A stretch of DNA of 64,000 nucleotides from the NCBI RefSeq assembly GCF_000327385.1, contig NW_008706746.1:4204243-4268242 (forward strand), read 5' to 3'. Source of the DNA: Lottia gigantea. Its lineage: Eukaryota > Mollusca > Gastropoda > Lottiidae. Below the pieces are notes generated by a model. The model was not told the origin of the DNA, ran no database searches, and saw only the letters and a program-made list of their open reading frames with translations. The position numbers and the translations under genes are program-made. Position 1 is the first letter of the stretch. Every line of letters starts with the position of its first letter. This document shows, piece by piece, positions 12,262 to 23,926 of the stretch.

Positions 12262-14715
12262 CTGAAACAACCAAAACGTTTTGCTTATTCATAGTAAATG
12301 TCTTATTACTTACTGTACTTAAATCTACTTATAATCTTTGGATATTGTCCTGTCGTTATGATAGGATAAAAATAGGTTTGGTACAGCTTATGTTTCGACA
12401 GATAGAATTGGAAAAGAACTTGATCAATTTTGACAACAAAAATTGTTTAAACAAATACCTGCTAATAAGGAATTTAGCAGTTTTTAACAAAACTAACTTT
12501 TAAATCATACATAATTTTCGATTCAGTCATATGGAAATAAAAGTTTTGAAATGAACAAATAAAGCATTATGTTGATCTTCATTGATTAGGCTAACCAAAT
12601 TCCTGTGGCTAAACGGGTGGACAATTAGTTTGTTTGTTTTATTTCGCCTCACTTTAAACATTTTAAAAATACAATGGCCTGCAATGTTCTCTTCAAAAAA
12701 TAACCGTAACCAACTGTGGTAAAAGACTTGAAGTTCCATTTCGCTGGTACCAACCATTGGACCAAGGCATATGTTGAAATAAAATAATGAATTGATGCAC
12801 ATCAAGCTCTGAAACTTTTATTTTTAGTGCAAATAACATCTGTACGACAAAAATACTTCTTCCATTGCACACTAAGTGCACCATACGGACTAGCGATATA
12901 GAAAAAATAGACCTTTATTTAAACCTCATTAATATGTGAGTTTTTGCGAGTATGATCAATACGATTCTGTAGGACTAGACGTTATTAAAGATATATCTCA
13001 AGATCTTGTTTACTGGGTTGTACACCACGCTTCTCGGACTTCCATTTATAGAGCCTGAACATTCCTTAGAATATTTTCCTGTGTGAAAAACAGCAACAAT
13101 GAGATTGCTGAATTTCCCAGACACTATAAATTCAAATAATTTCAATACATGTATATCAGTATGAAATACAATCATGTATGGGAAAATAACGTTTTATACA
13201 GGTGTTTATGGTACGCCTTTGTGCCGTCGTACAATATAAATTTCAACACTGCATTGTCTTTATCTCAAGAAAAGATTACTACGTTTCACATTCTTGCTGT
13301 CCTATTTTTGAAAAAATAACATTTAGGAAATCAAATCCTGATGTAAGTAAAAAGAATGTTGCCAATCAAAATAAAGGAGGCATTCTTAAAAGCTAATTTT
13401 TGAAATAATATTCAACTTATTACATAAACACAAATTTTAAGGCCACATTCACATTTAGTTGTTACTCTTCTAAAGGAAATACCAATACATGTATATCATA
13501 CAGTCATATTTCACAGAAATTGCAGGGATTCAATTAACTTAAATAGTCAAGCAATCAAATCTGGTAAGATATCAATATAACGTCAGCTGTGTATATACTG
13601 AAAAGAATACGTCTGAAATGTTGGCCTTGTTTTATCCCTTTTCATTTCATAACGGAATGAAGTGAAGTCTAGCGCCCTTTGGATTAATTCAAATGATGAA
13701 TTTGGTTGGTGTAATTACATGATTTTGTATTTAAACAGAAAGTTATTTCGTCCAAATAACCAAAAAGTGTTTCCATGCAAAAACAATAAAATCAGTATAC
13801 AAACCATAAGATTGTGTAGTGCGTGCTTGAGGATGATGACATAAAAATCCTATAAAATACAAATAATAGATCCTAAATATCATCACTGAAAATATAGATA
13901 ATCAACATTCGTACACACGTCCTTTATATTATTCTCCGTCTGTCCCCCTGCCTAGTATTTCAAACGCCGCTTGCCATACTATTGAAAGACAAAACGTTTA
14001 CCAGCATTGTTGGAGAAGATAAAGCCAAAACTAATATTGACGACACAACCGAAACGGATTAAAGCGGAGATGTTAAAGAATATTCCCAGTTGAAACGGAT
14101 TCCATAAGATTTGAAGATAATCTTTTCTTCTATAGTATTATGCGTTTAAAGGAGCGAATTGTAAGACATATGAGACTTTTTAACGCAGCAAATTTGATAT
14201 ATATCTGAAGTTTTTTGTTGTGAAGTATTACTGCAAATCATCTATACATGAATCATTTAATTTCCAAAACGAAAAGGATCATCAAAGTAAAAATAAAATA
14301 TTTTTGAATAAAACCTGGTGTAATAGTATATCTGAACTCAACTGGACTTAAAATAGTTAAGGACTTTGTGAATAAATACCATTGCTTACACTGTCTCACC
14401 CCTGAATGGAAAAGTTCGAGCCTTTAAGGGCCCTTTAAGTAAAAAAATTCATATCATTTGAGAGACTACGACAGTCAGCACAGTGTCTTTGTGGGTTAGT
14501 GAAAGGCAGTTATTCTCACACGGAGTATAATCTAGATAAATACTGTACATCTCTCACTATTTGTTACCATGTTATTATCTTTTGATCGATATATTTCACA
14601 ATTACTTACTTAATAATGAAATAATAGTTACAACCTTGAACTTTAAAACTCTTTGCTTGTGCCCGAACTTAAGGCTCAGGTAAGTTCATGAGTATGTGCA
14701 AAGAAACAAAATAAA
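12262..14715. other. No gene recognised upstream of the first visible CUB exon
   Basis: The missing 5' exon or exons of the CUB gene should lie here or farther right, but no signal-peptide exon could be picked out. Open frames near 12527-12884, 12975-13175 and 13202-13396 show no domain, and their composition is that of spacer. There may be decayed repeats. Confidence 0.45.
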
Positions 14716-15110
14716 AAGATAGCTTGCCAGGCAAGGTAATATACGCCCACTGGCAGCTTTGAATGTAAACAAAATAGTACAGAAACAATCACCAGTATGA
14801 AATATTCAACCTTCGGTCTTACAATTCTTTTGAACTTTATGGGCGATACTGTATAATATTACCAAGTTTCGTCAAAACCTGTCATGAATTGGGCTTCCTC
14901 GAGTGTTTACAGGCTAAGCTTGAACGCGTTTTTAAGACCTAAATATTTTTCTATTCTTCTGATTTTCGCTAATGGTTCATTCTTGGTTGGTAACAAACAT
15001 TTACACCAAGTTCCACTAAGTTTCCTCAAAATCCATCAAGAATTGTGCCTTCTGGCGTGTTGTATTGGCTAACAATTGAACGCGTTTTTAAGAACAAGGG
15101 CAATAACTCA
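14716..15110. mobile_element. Truncated copy of the 'CGCCCAC' element
   Basis: Begins near ATACGCCCACTGGCAGCTTT (14741) and shares several words with the 58211 copy in reverse orientation: CACCAGTATGAAATATTCAACC, a TTTGAACT...GGGCGATACTG-like run and GAACGCGTTTTTAAGA. The far end is not clear. Non-coding. Confidence 0.5.
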
Positions 15111-16470
15111 TACTGTTATTGAATGATGTGTGATGAAGCATTTTCAAACTTCAGTCATTTAATGTTGAGCCAATTCTCCACATCACCATCGATGCTCTTT
15201 GTTCTATTCTTTTTGTTGGTCGAATGGGTTTTTTTTTCAAATTCGTAAAAATTATAGACCAAAATCTAGAGAAATGTGTCCCTTAAACTAGTAAAATCCA
15301 GCCATTAATTTGTTAATGCCAAACCTATTTAAACTATTTTCGTAAACATGTTAAGTTCGTTATGCTTTTTGGTCGGTGTAAGAATACTACGGATTTACGT
15401 AAGATACACACTTAATGGTATAGAGAAATATGTGTCCTGTGTGTTCTGAAGTTGCCAACTAATTATATCGATCCATTATATCTATCGTGTCTAGATTGGA
15501 CAGTGTTTGTGCGGCGTAGAATTGATGTCTATTTTGGCTCCACATGTGTCTGGTAAGCTTGAAAAGTGATGGACGGAAGCTGGTAAATTTCTGATTTCAT
15601 GAAGCACAAATGTCGCTAATTCATTTGACCCTCTACCACCCTCAGTTTCCTCCCAAAGGCTTACCATTTGCTGCGGCAGAGATTGTCAAATTGTATACTG
15701 CATGTTTTCTCTTATCATAAATTTGGGCAGCACCAGCATTGAGTGATTAAGACAGCTTGGTATTTGTCGCCACTCTAATGCTCGAGTCTCGGTTTGTCTC
15801 TTGCCTTCTTCGCATCTGCCTTTGCTTTTTGTGCTGCGCTCTCAATTATCACGAAGCGTTACCTTGTCTTCGGCTGAAGCCGAACACAAGTACACTAGTC
15901 TTTCATTGGACTCGGTGACAAATACCTTTCTGTAGCGTCTTTCTTTAGCCGGGTTTTCGAAAGAGGTTTCAACAAAGTGTAGTGCGTATAGCCGGTACAT
16001 TAACATGCTTAACATAGGGTATTTATTGCACATTGATATCCTTGCGGTAATAATGTGGTTCGATGCTAGGGAACCCACTAATGTGGTCTCCGACATGTTG
16101 CAACCCCTATTCAAATGTTTTGTTTTTGCGAAACTTTCCCAATGCGTAGATCTTTGCCAATATATGCATCAGATTTCCAGTAAAGCACTAAAGGTTGTTT
16201 TGATAACTTTGACTTTATAAGTATATGATTTCTCTTTTCGTTTATTGAAGATCATCATTATGCATTTGTAGTTCAAAAACCCTGAATATCTCATCAATTT
16301 AGGGTCAGTTATGCTGAGTTTTTCCACAAATCTCTTGAAATCAATAGCAATAACCTAGAAGCATTGAATTATCACACTCCAATTTTATTCATAAGGTTAA
16401 CAGCCTAATCTCCATATTGATGACGTATATGATCTTTGAATGGCATTTAGTAAAGTTGTTGGATATAATG
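15111..16470. other. Spacer, nothing assigned
   Basis: Less AT-rich in places (15480-16110) than its surroundings. Open frames at 15842-16114 (-) and 16005-16220 (+) overlap and show no domain. It could be an old insertion of unknown type. Confidence 0.35.
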
Positions 16471-16740
16471 AAAAAATTCTTATGGATCACAATTACTGAC
16501 TTTATTTGAGCGACGTTTCGACCAGTGTTCTCTGGTCTTTATCAAGCAATGAATAATGTTACAAAGATTAAGAAGCATATATAGAGCATATATATAGGTA
16601 AAGAGAAAACAACATAACAAAACAAAGGATTAAGAACCCAATTAAAGTATCTAACTTCTAATGTTTGATAAGGTGATCATAGGCTCTGGGAATGAAAACT
16701 CCGGGATCTCTGTTGATTGACGGATTATGTCTTCTTATAA
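16471..16740 (-). mobile_element. Penelope-like retroelement 3' fragment (fossil)
   Basis: Read on the minus strand, a short stretch resembles the tail of a Penelope-like ORF downstream of its GIY-YIG endonuclease (words such as NPSINRDPG and IPRAYDHLI). A well-known repeat word, GACGTTTCGACCAGTG, follows near 16512 on the plus strand. Only the 3' end of the element is present and it is decayed. Confidence 0.5.
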
Positions 16741-17146
16741 ACAGACTGAACTTGTACTGTAATTTATGGAAACTTGATGTTAATATTTCTAAAATTAAAA
16801 TTATGATATTTAAGAAAGGTCGGGCTAATTTAGACACTATTTTTTTAATTATAACGGCTATCCATTAGGAAATGTTAAAACTTTCAGTTATCTAGGGGTT
16901 GAATTCTCTAACAATGGTTTGTTCACTTCAACTCAGAAATCTATATCTGTAAAGGGGAGCAAAGGTTTATACCAGTTATTTCATGTTTTTGAAAATGTAT
17001 ATTTAAGTGTAAAACAACAATACAAATTGTTTGATTGTTATATTGGTTTTATTTTAAATTATGCATCTGCTGTTTTGGGTTTTCATGTTGTACCCGATAT
17101 TGAAAGAGTCTATATTAATTTTTGTAAAAAAAAATTCTTGAGTTAA
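16741..17146 (+). pseudogene. LINE reverse-transcriptase fragment
   Basis: The plus-strand frames here read like the end of a non-LTR retrotransposon reverse transcriptase. NISKIKIMIFKKGR is followed by FSYLGVEFSNNG, the motif after the catalytic core in many LINEs, then KLFDCYIGFILNYAS and a closing IERVYINFCKKKFL. The frame changes once between the first and second motif (near 16845, in a T-run) and a stop ends it at 17144-17146. The catalytic core and endonuclease are missing, so it is a dead 5'-truncated copy. The clade is not resolved. Confidence 0.65.
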
Positions 17147-17458
17147 ATCACCTACGCCTTCTATGGGGAGTCTGGGGTCATTCGTTTGTACTTTTAACGC
17201 ATTGACATAATTTTAAAATATCGGTTAAAAATCATATGAGATAAAAATTCGTTACTGTATTTTATTTATAATGTAACATGTAATAGTTCGTAACAAATTT
17301 AAAAGGTGTAATTGGGCTCTATAAAGTCACATGTATGTTAGACTCTTTGGGATTTTCGTCGGACTTGATCAACCAAAGGGAGGTAACCACTGCTTTGAAC
17401 CCCAAAAAATACAGACGATGAATAATGGACGTTGTTGAGGTCGAGATAATACCTTCGG

Positions 17459-17705
17459 ATTTTTCAACCCGGTTTCCCCCTGTCAGTGATGCAGGTAAGG
17501 GGTGCTGACATGGATAAAGCGTCTAGTCGTTCGGATGGGACAATTAACCGTGTGCTACAGGCTTTGCACGTTAAAGATCCCTCGACAGAGTAGACTAATG
17601 CCGCTGTCCTGGCAAAATTTCCCTCATTGCACCCTGCATGGCACCCGTCTTCATTAGCCCACACGGTGCAGAAAAGTAGGACGTAAAACTCCATTCATTT
17701 CATTT
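17459..17705 (+). repeat. SINE-like dispersed repeat, copy 1
   Basis: Starts near CCCTGTCAGTGATGCAGGTA (17478) and ends in ACTCCATTCATTTCATTT. Words TCTAGTCGTTCGGAT, GCACGTTAAAGATC, CATTGCACCCTGCATGGC and GGTGCAGAAAA also occur in order at 33840-34116, with a partial match at 41105-41240. The pyrimidine/ATTTC tail suggests a SINE or a LINE 3' end. No protein was recognised. Confidence 0.65.
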
Positions 17706-19323
17706 GAATTTGTATATATTACCCTCTGTCATTGCTTGTAAATATGTTTTAGTGGCTATCAGTTTGTAACTTAATGCTTTTGTTAATAAACATTCTATCT
17801 ATCTCTATCTAATGTGTATTGTATATCAAACGGAGTTAACATATTTTATTTAAATAGATTGAATATTTTCGATTTTTAAACAGTATGAAAATTCAGCCCT
17901 ACTTTCAACCAAGAGTCCAACTCTTACAAACATCACAATAAACAGCTTGTTGATTCTTCCTTACAGTTTCAAACATAAAACATACTAAATATATATTAAA
18001 TGAATACACTAGCCAGTATCAATTCAATTTCAAATCTAAAATGATTTTCTGAATATGTGATCATTTTATATAAAATTGATTAGCACTTCAATACGCTACA
18101 AACTTCTGTCTTAATTCTTTCATTAAACATCACAAAAAGCTATTATTATAGTCTTTGATAATCACTATACAAGCTATTCATTATAATCATTTTTTACTGG
18201 ATTCATTTTGACTAATTTTGGTTAAAATCAAATAGTAATCTTAGGGGTCATTTGACTATTGTATTTGGGGCCATTTGGACTAATTTTGACTTTTGGGGCC
18301 ATTTTCACTTGTGGTCATTTCGGCTAAGTGCAAGTTGACTATATAACCAAAAGTAGCCAGATACAATTTACAGGTGTGCTCCAAGTGCGTTTGAACTGGC
18401 ACTTAAGGCCTATTGGTAAAATATAAATCTCAAAAACTCAATTTGAAATTTTGGATGAAACATTTGTGTTCTAGCTATACCCTTAAGATATGTAGTTTTT
18501 CGAGCTTGGTCAAGTCATATTTCGTTTTGACATGTAGCCTACATTGTTTTTGAAATAAGTACTGTTTATTCCAATTCAATTTAATTCAACTGAGAGTCTT
18601 ACATTGTCTTTGGGTTGATGACAATGTCAACAACTGGAAAAAAAATACTTTTTTGTGGCACACAATTGAAAATTTTATTTTTAATATATTTATGAAATGA
18701 GAGAAAAATATCAATTCAAAGCTCAATGTAGTCAGACAGTAGGCCTAATAGTAATAAGCTACAAAACCGTAGTCACAAAATTAGAGCTCTATTAGATGTT
18801 TACTATACAATTTAAATAGGCCAAATCCTACATGTTTACAAAGACCATAGTTATAGTTAAGTCTATAGAGTTTATGTAGGTCTATGTTTTGTAAATTAGG
18901 CATTTTGTGTCTACATGAGATTATATGTGTAAGCTCAGTGTGTAAGCCTAACTTGTGTGTAGGCCTAAATGTATACGTACGATTAGTCATTAGGCCTGAT
19001 TCAGGGGCCAGGGCCTAAAAAAAATCAAAATTTCAGAATTTTAAAAGAAATATGTAATAACTAAATTCAAAAATTATGTCAAAATCCTATCCACAACTTT
19101 CATTTTTCATATCATAGTAAAGTTTTGTAATCAACAATATTTCGTTTTGGATTATGTATGTGGCCATATTTTGTAATTTCGATTTACCAGTCTTATTAAT
19201 GATATGTTCGAAGACTTAAGCGTCTGGACAGAAAAGCCTACCCGGCAATGACAAGATATTTTGAAGAGAAAATAAGATTTCGCATGATCATATCATCTAG
19301 AAAGGAGAATAGAATTTATTAAT
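17706..19323. other. Upstream region of ECPAS
   Basis: No separate gene was recognised. Notable are repeated TAGGCCTA-like words between 18730 and 19015 and phrases like GGGGCCATTT near 18240-18310. The ECPAS promoter and 5' UTR should lie at the right-hand end; no clear TATA element was picked out. Confidence 0.4.
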
Positions 19324-22300
19324 ATGACAGCCCTGGATGAAAACGGTATGTGTCATGATAAGGACAAGGAAACATTCCACTTCATTTGCCCCAGAGAATC
19401 AAATACTCTGATCACTTACTTGTTGAGATGGCAATTGACATTGTTTTAAAAAAGGGGCATTTTGCATTTTTCAATCGATTTTTTGTAGTAAGGAGCTTGA
19501 AATACATCAAACTACATGGCAACATATAGAGGGAGATGCCCCTAACTTTTCGTGAAAGTTAAAACTTAAAATATACAAGTGTTAAGTCACAAACAACTAC
19601 AAAAGTCTTTGCTGGTTTGGGTTCCAATTCCCCAAGCTCCATTTTTACAGATAGCTACAAGTAGAAGCCGATATTTGATTATGAGAAATCTTTGATTATG
19701 AGAAATCAGCCTAATTCTGATTTGACCATTAATTGTTAAAAATCCAATCAGCAGCGAAAGTACTTCCGAAAGTGTAGAGTTGTATGTTCGTAGTTCCGAA
19801 TACTCAGTCCACGCAAAAATCACTTCATGTATTTTTTTTTTTAACTCAGCAGTTCGAAAATTTGATGTTTTAAATGGTTTCTTTGTCGCCAGGTCAATGT
19901 TTACTCAAAAGACATACATATGATATCACGTACAATAAGCCCACCTTACAAGTTTAGATTGGCATAAATTTTGACTATTTCAACTGCTCAGTTTGTTAAG
20001 TGGTTGTGCTCTGCCTCTATTCTAGCCTCAATAGCTATTTCACAATTGTTGGCTGGACTAAGGTCAGCAAAAATAGGCCATGCTTTGTGGGGATTTTTCA
20101 CACCTCTGAAGGTGTTAGAGTTTTAAACCTATTCATTACCACTGATCCACCAAATCCCAGATGTATTTGGAAATGTGTAGTTCAGGCACACATCAATATC
20201 TCCCTTACATCATTTATATCACATATGCAGTTGCGTCAAAGTTTTTTTTAACAAAACTAATCTCTCTGCCATTTAAGACTGTGCATATTTTCTTTTTTTC
20301 AGCTCTGGTTGAGCGTGTTTTTCTACGTATTGGTTCCGCTGATACTGATGAACAGCTAGAAGTTGCTCTAGGAAAATTTCTCACTCCAATTCTTTTAAAA
20401 TTAAACAGTTCAGAAGATGGCATTCGAACAAAGGTAACTGAGCTCCAGTGATCTGGTTACTTATAAGAAGCAAAAGTAACTTGTCATTGCCAAGTATGCT
20501 GAGCTCTGATTGTTCATTGTTCATTGTATTGAACTATCATTGAGATCAGATTTATGCACCTCAAACATAATATGTTTATTCAATCCAAATATAAACACAG
20601 ACAATTCCCTTCAATTAATTTTTTTAAATGATAATGAATGCAATATCTGCCGTGTATTATTGCAATGATTATTTGTAATGCCTGAAGCAAAATATTCACA
20701 TTGACTTATTATGACAAAGTCAGATTACTTTTGTCCTAACACTTTTCCATGATGTAAATATTAGTTGATTAAATTTCTGATACCATTGGTCTGGTGTGCT
20801 TCTTTTGTTCTAGGTGATGGAGTTGTTAGTACATATAAATAAAAGATTGAAAAGTCGAAGTAAAGTTCAACTACCAGTAGAATCATTATTGACTCAGTTT
20901 CAAGATCCTACAGCTACTCCATTTGTTACAGTATGTTTTACCATATTATATTACCATCATTCTTACTTTATATCAAATTTCCACTATTTAAGGAAATTAT
21001 GTCTAATTCTAAAGTAGGATAGCTGATAATTGGTCCATACTTGTTTATTATTTTGTTTTCATCTTCACTTCACTTTGAAAAGTATGAAGGTGTCATTTGA
21101 TCTTTTTTTTCCTCCAGAACTTTACTATTTTGTATATCAAGATGGGGTTTCCTCGGTTAGATCCTGTTAAACAAGCAGAGTTATTGCCCATGTTGATTAA
21201 TTGTTTAGAGGGTCGACCAAGCAACCAAAAAGACAGGTATTGTTTTTTATAAGGCATTTAATTTATTTTCAGTTGATAAACAGATAGTGGTTGGAATTGT
21301 AGAATATTTATGCTATTGATGCAGGCAATGTCATGAGGATTTCTGTCATTCAAATTGATTAGACATTTGGCTAATTTAGTAAAAGTGATTTTTTTTTTGC
21401 AAAAGTACTATCTTGTAGACTGTACACTCTAAACTTAAGGATTTTAACTTTTTTTTATCAACAGTTTGCTATTATTAATGATACCAGCTATTCAACATCT
21501 GAAATTTCCTTCTGATTTAACAAAGAGAAAGTCTATGTTTCAACTAGCAGATAAACCTGAAATAACTAAGTTATTATTAGATTTTATGATGGATATTTTA
21601 CTATTAACATACAGGTAGGTCAAATTAATCTTAATTGATAAATCAGCATAAATGTCCCATTGATAAATCAAAATTTCTCAAATCTTGTCAAAAAGTGAGA
21701 ATTAGATTAAGTTTTACATTTTTTTTTTAGTTCTTTTGACTTCATGCACATTATCTCAGCTATATATATATGGTCAGAGGGTTATATGCATTTGAGGTTT
21801 TTTATCATATATTGAGATTTTCAATGGGTTCTTTTTCAGTGCACATGCTTCAGCTCAAGCTGCTAGATCTGGTGGTGGTGCTGGAGGGCGTGGTCCCCCA
21901 GTTACAGTTCCTCCTGGTCTCAGTGAAAATTCTCTTAAACGTGTTCTAGGAGAAAATCCTATGACACCAGAAGGTTTAGAAAAGGCAAAGTTAGGAATAT
22001 TGAATTTTTTAGGAGCTGGAATTCTGTCTGACAATGACCTAGTATGTCATTACATAGTAGCATCATCAGATACAAGACATAGGTATGAATTGTTCAAATT
22101 CAATTTCCAGTTTCACCTCATAGAAAGTGTAAGGAAACTTACAAATGGTTCACACTTGTGGAGTGAAGTATTGAAGCAAGTGGATGCTTTTTAATTGTTT
22201 AGGAAAGAAAATAAGTGTACTTTTTATATTGTTGAAACGGTTAATCAGTTTACCGATTTCGGGTAGTATTTCACGGGTAACCATCAATTTTATTAGAAGT

Positions 22301-23926
22301 AAAAAGAGAGCAAGTTTTGTTATTATTTCAATCGGGTACGAGTTGCTTAGAATAAACCAGTTATAAAGATCGTATTACTTTTTATTAACTCTCCTCTAAA
22401 TGGCTGTTTGTTTCTTCTTGCCTGTCAATCAGCTTCAAGCTTATTAATATTCATGAGTACAGTTTTAGACTCTTTTTATAATCTTTAGTAATTAACCCGG
22501 ATTAACCGTTTCAACACTATCTTTTTATCAAAATTTTGGCATTAATGAATTAAAATTTGAAAATGTGTTTGAAATATTTTAGTGTTGCAACATCAGCTGA
22601 TATGGAATTAAAGAGAATAATGGGGTATGTTATCTTTTTGATAATAGGTAGCACTATTGATGAAGAATCCTCTTTTAGATATTCCTTCTAGATTTGCCCA
22701 TTAACATATTAAGATTTGTGCCATTCTCTTCTTTTAGAAGTATAGATTGGAACAGTAAAGAAATTATTAGTAAATTATATAAGATATTTCAAGGCACTGT
22801 TGTATTAAAAGGACAAGTGAGTATAGAAGGTTGTAGACTGTTAGTTATAGCTTTACCTGAAAATATGAAAAAGGTAACAGATCAACACTCTAAAAAGCCT
22901 TATTCTAGTGTATTTATAGTACGAGTTGAGAATATGGTTAAATAATCCTAAATTTTCTACAAATGAAATATATATTAGCTTGTAACCTTGGATAACTATT
23001 ATATGTATAAAATTGTCATCTAACGCAATCTCTCACATTTTGGTCACATAACTTCAGGAGCAAGTTGGATATAGTGGCAAGTATGAATTACAAGGTGATT
23101 ATTTAAGTGTCAACCCATATTAATCCTCCTAAGCATTGACCTCCCTAGCCTTATGAAAAAATACTATAATTTTAACCATTCATATTGCTTTTATTTGTGT
23201 AGACAAACATCAAGCCAGAAGATAGAAGAGTTCCAGTTTGTACCAGAATCAGATTGAAAATTTTCCCATTCTTCTTGAAGTCTAAAGAGGCAGTTGGCAT
23301 GTTCCCATCTTGTATTCAGGTTAGAAGATAAAAAGAAAATATTTTTGACAAGATGCTAACACCTTTTCCGTCCACTGTGTATTCCAGACACAAATCTACA
23401 CAAAAGTATGAAAGAGCAGAAACATTGCATATTGTCAGGTATTGCCAACAATCATAAGGTCAATAAACTGGAATAATATTAGACAAAAACATCTATGTTA
23501 CATGTCATTACAGGTGGTTTTTGATTGTTTATTTGGTACTAATCTGAATGCCAAGTTACGTGTTATGGCTGTGCAGTTTGTACATCATATTTGCTATAAG
23601 TAAGTGCATTTCATAGATTGCTCATTTAAATCCTTCGTGTATTGCTATTTTGGGGATTCTAGTTCATCAGGCTATGAAGGTTCTCATTTACCTGCTTTAG
23701 GATAGGATATAGGTTTAATCTACAGTCCTACACATTGTTTTGACAACAATCGAAATTATTTGTTTTTTATGGTGTGTTTTTTTAGTGAAATGATAAATTT
23801 GAGATTTTAGCTACTGTGTCTTACTGATTATTTTATAATGTTTTTAGCTGTGAAGACAGTAAATTTAAGATGTTTGATGCTGTTCTATTGTCTGGTATGA
23901 TCAAACTTATTGGAGAGGCCAAAGAG
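19324..23926 (+). CDS. ECPAS: ECPAS exons 1-11 (N-terminal HEAT region)
   Basis: Exons: 19324-19345, 20303-20433, 20814-20930, 21118-21236, 21465-21614, 21840-22082, 22583-22624, 22738-22816, 23203-23319, 23514-23599 and 23848-23926. They encode about residues 1-395: [11 protein letters not shown], the [20 protein letters not shown] block, a Gly/Ala/Pro-rich linker in exon 6 ([11 protein letters not shown]), the IVASSDTRH motif, and FVHHICYN. Exon 7 is only 42 nt. Exon 8 is followed by an open stretch in frame with it (to about 22945), so intron retention would extend the protein; the conserved join skips it. Confidence 0.9.

Noticed and set aside
12527-12884. Open frames upstream of the CUB gene as its 5' exon
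   Set aside because: No signal peptide in a usable phase and no fitting donor near them.
15842-16220. Overlapping opposite-strand open frames
   Set aside because: Neither shows a domain and the two overlap antisense; no basis to choose either.
22817-22945. In-frame extension of ECPAS exon 8
   Set aside because: Open after the GTGAGT donor, but the conserved protein continues directly at 23203 in phase. The extension has no counterpart in the human protein as I recall it.
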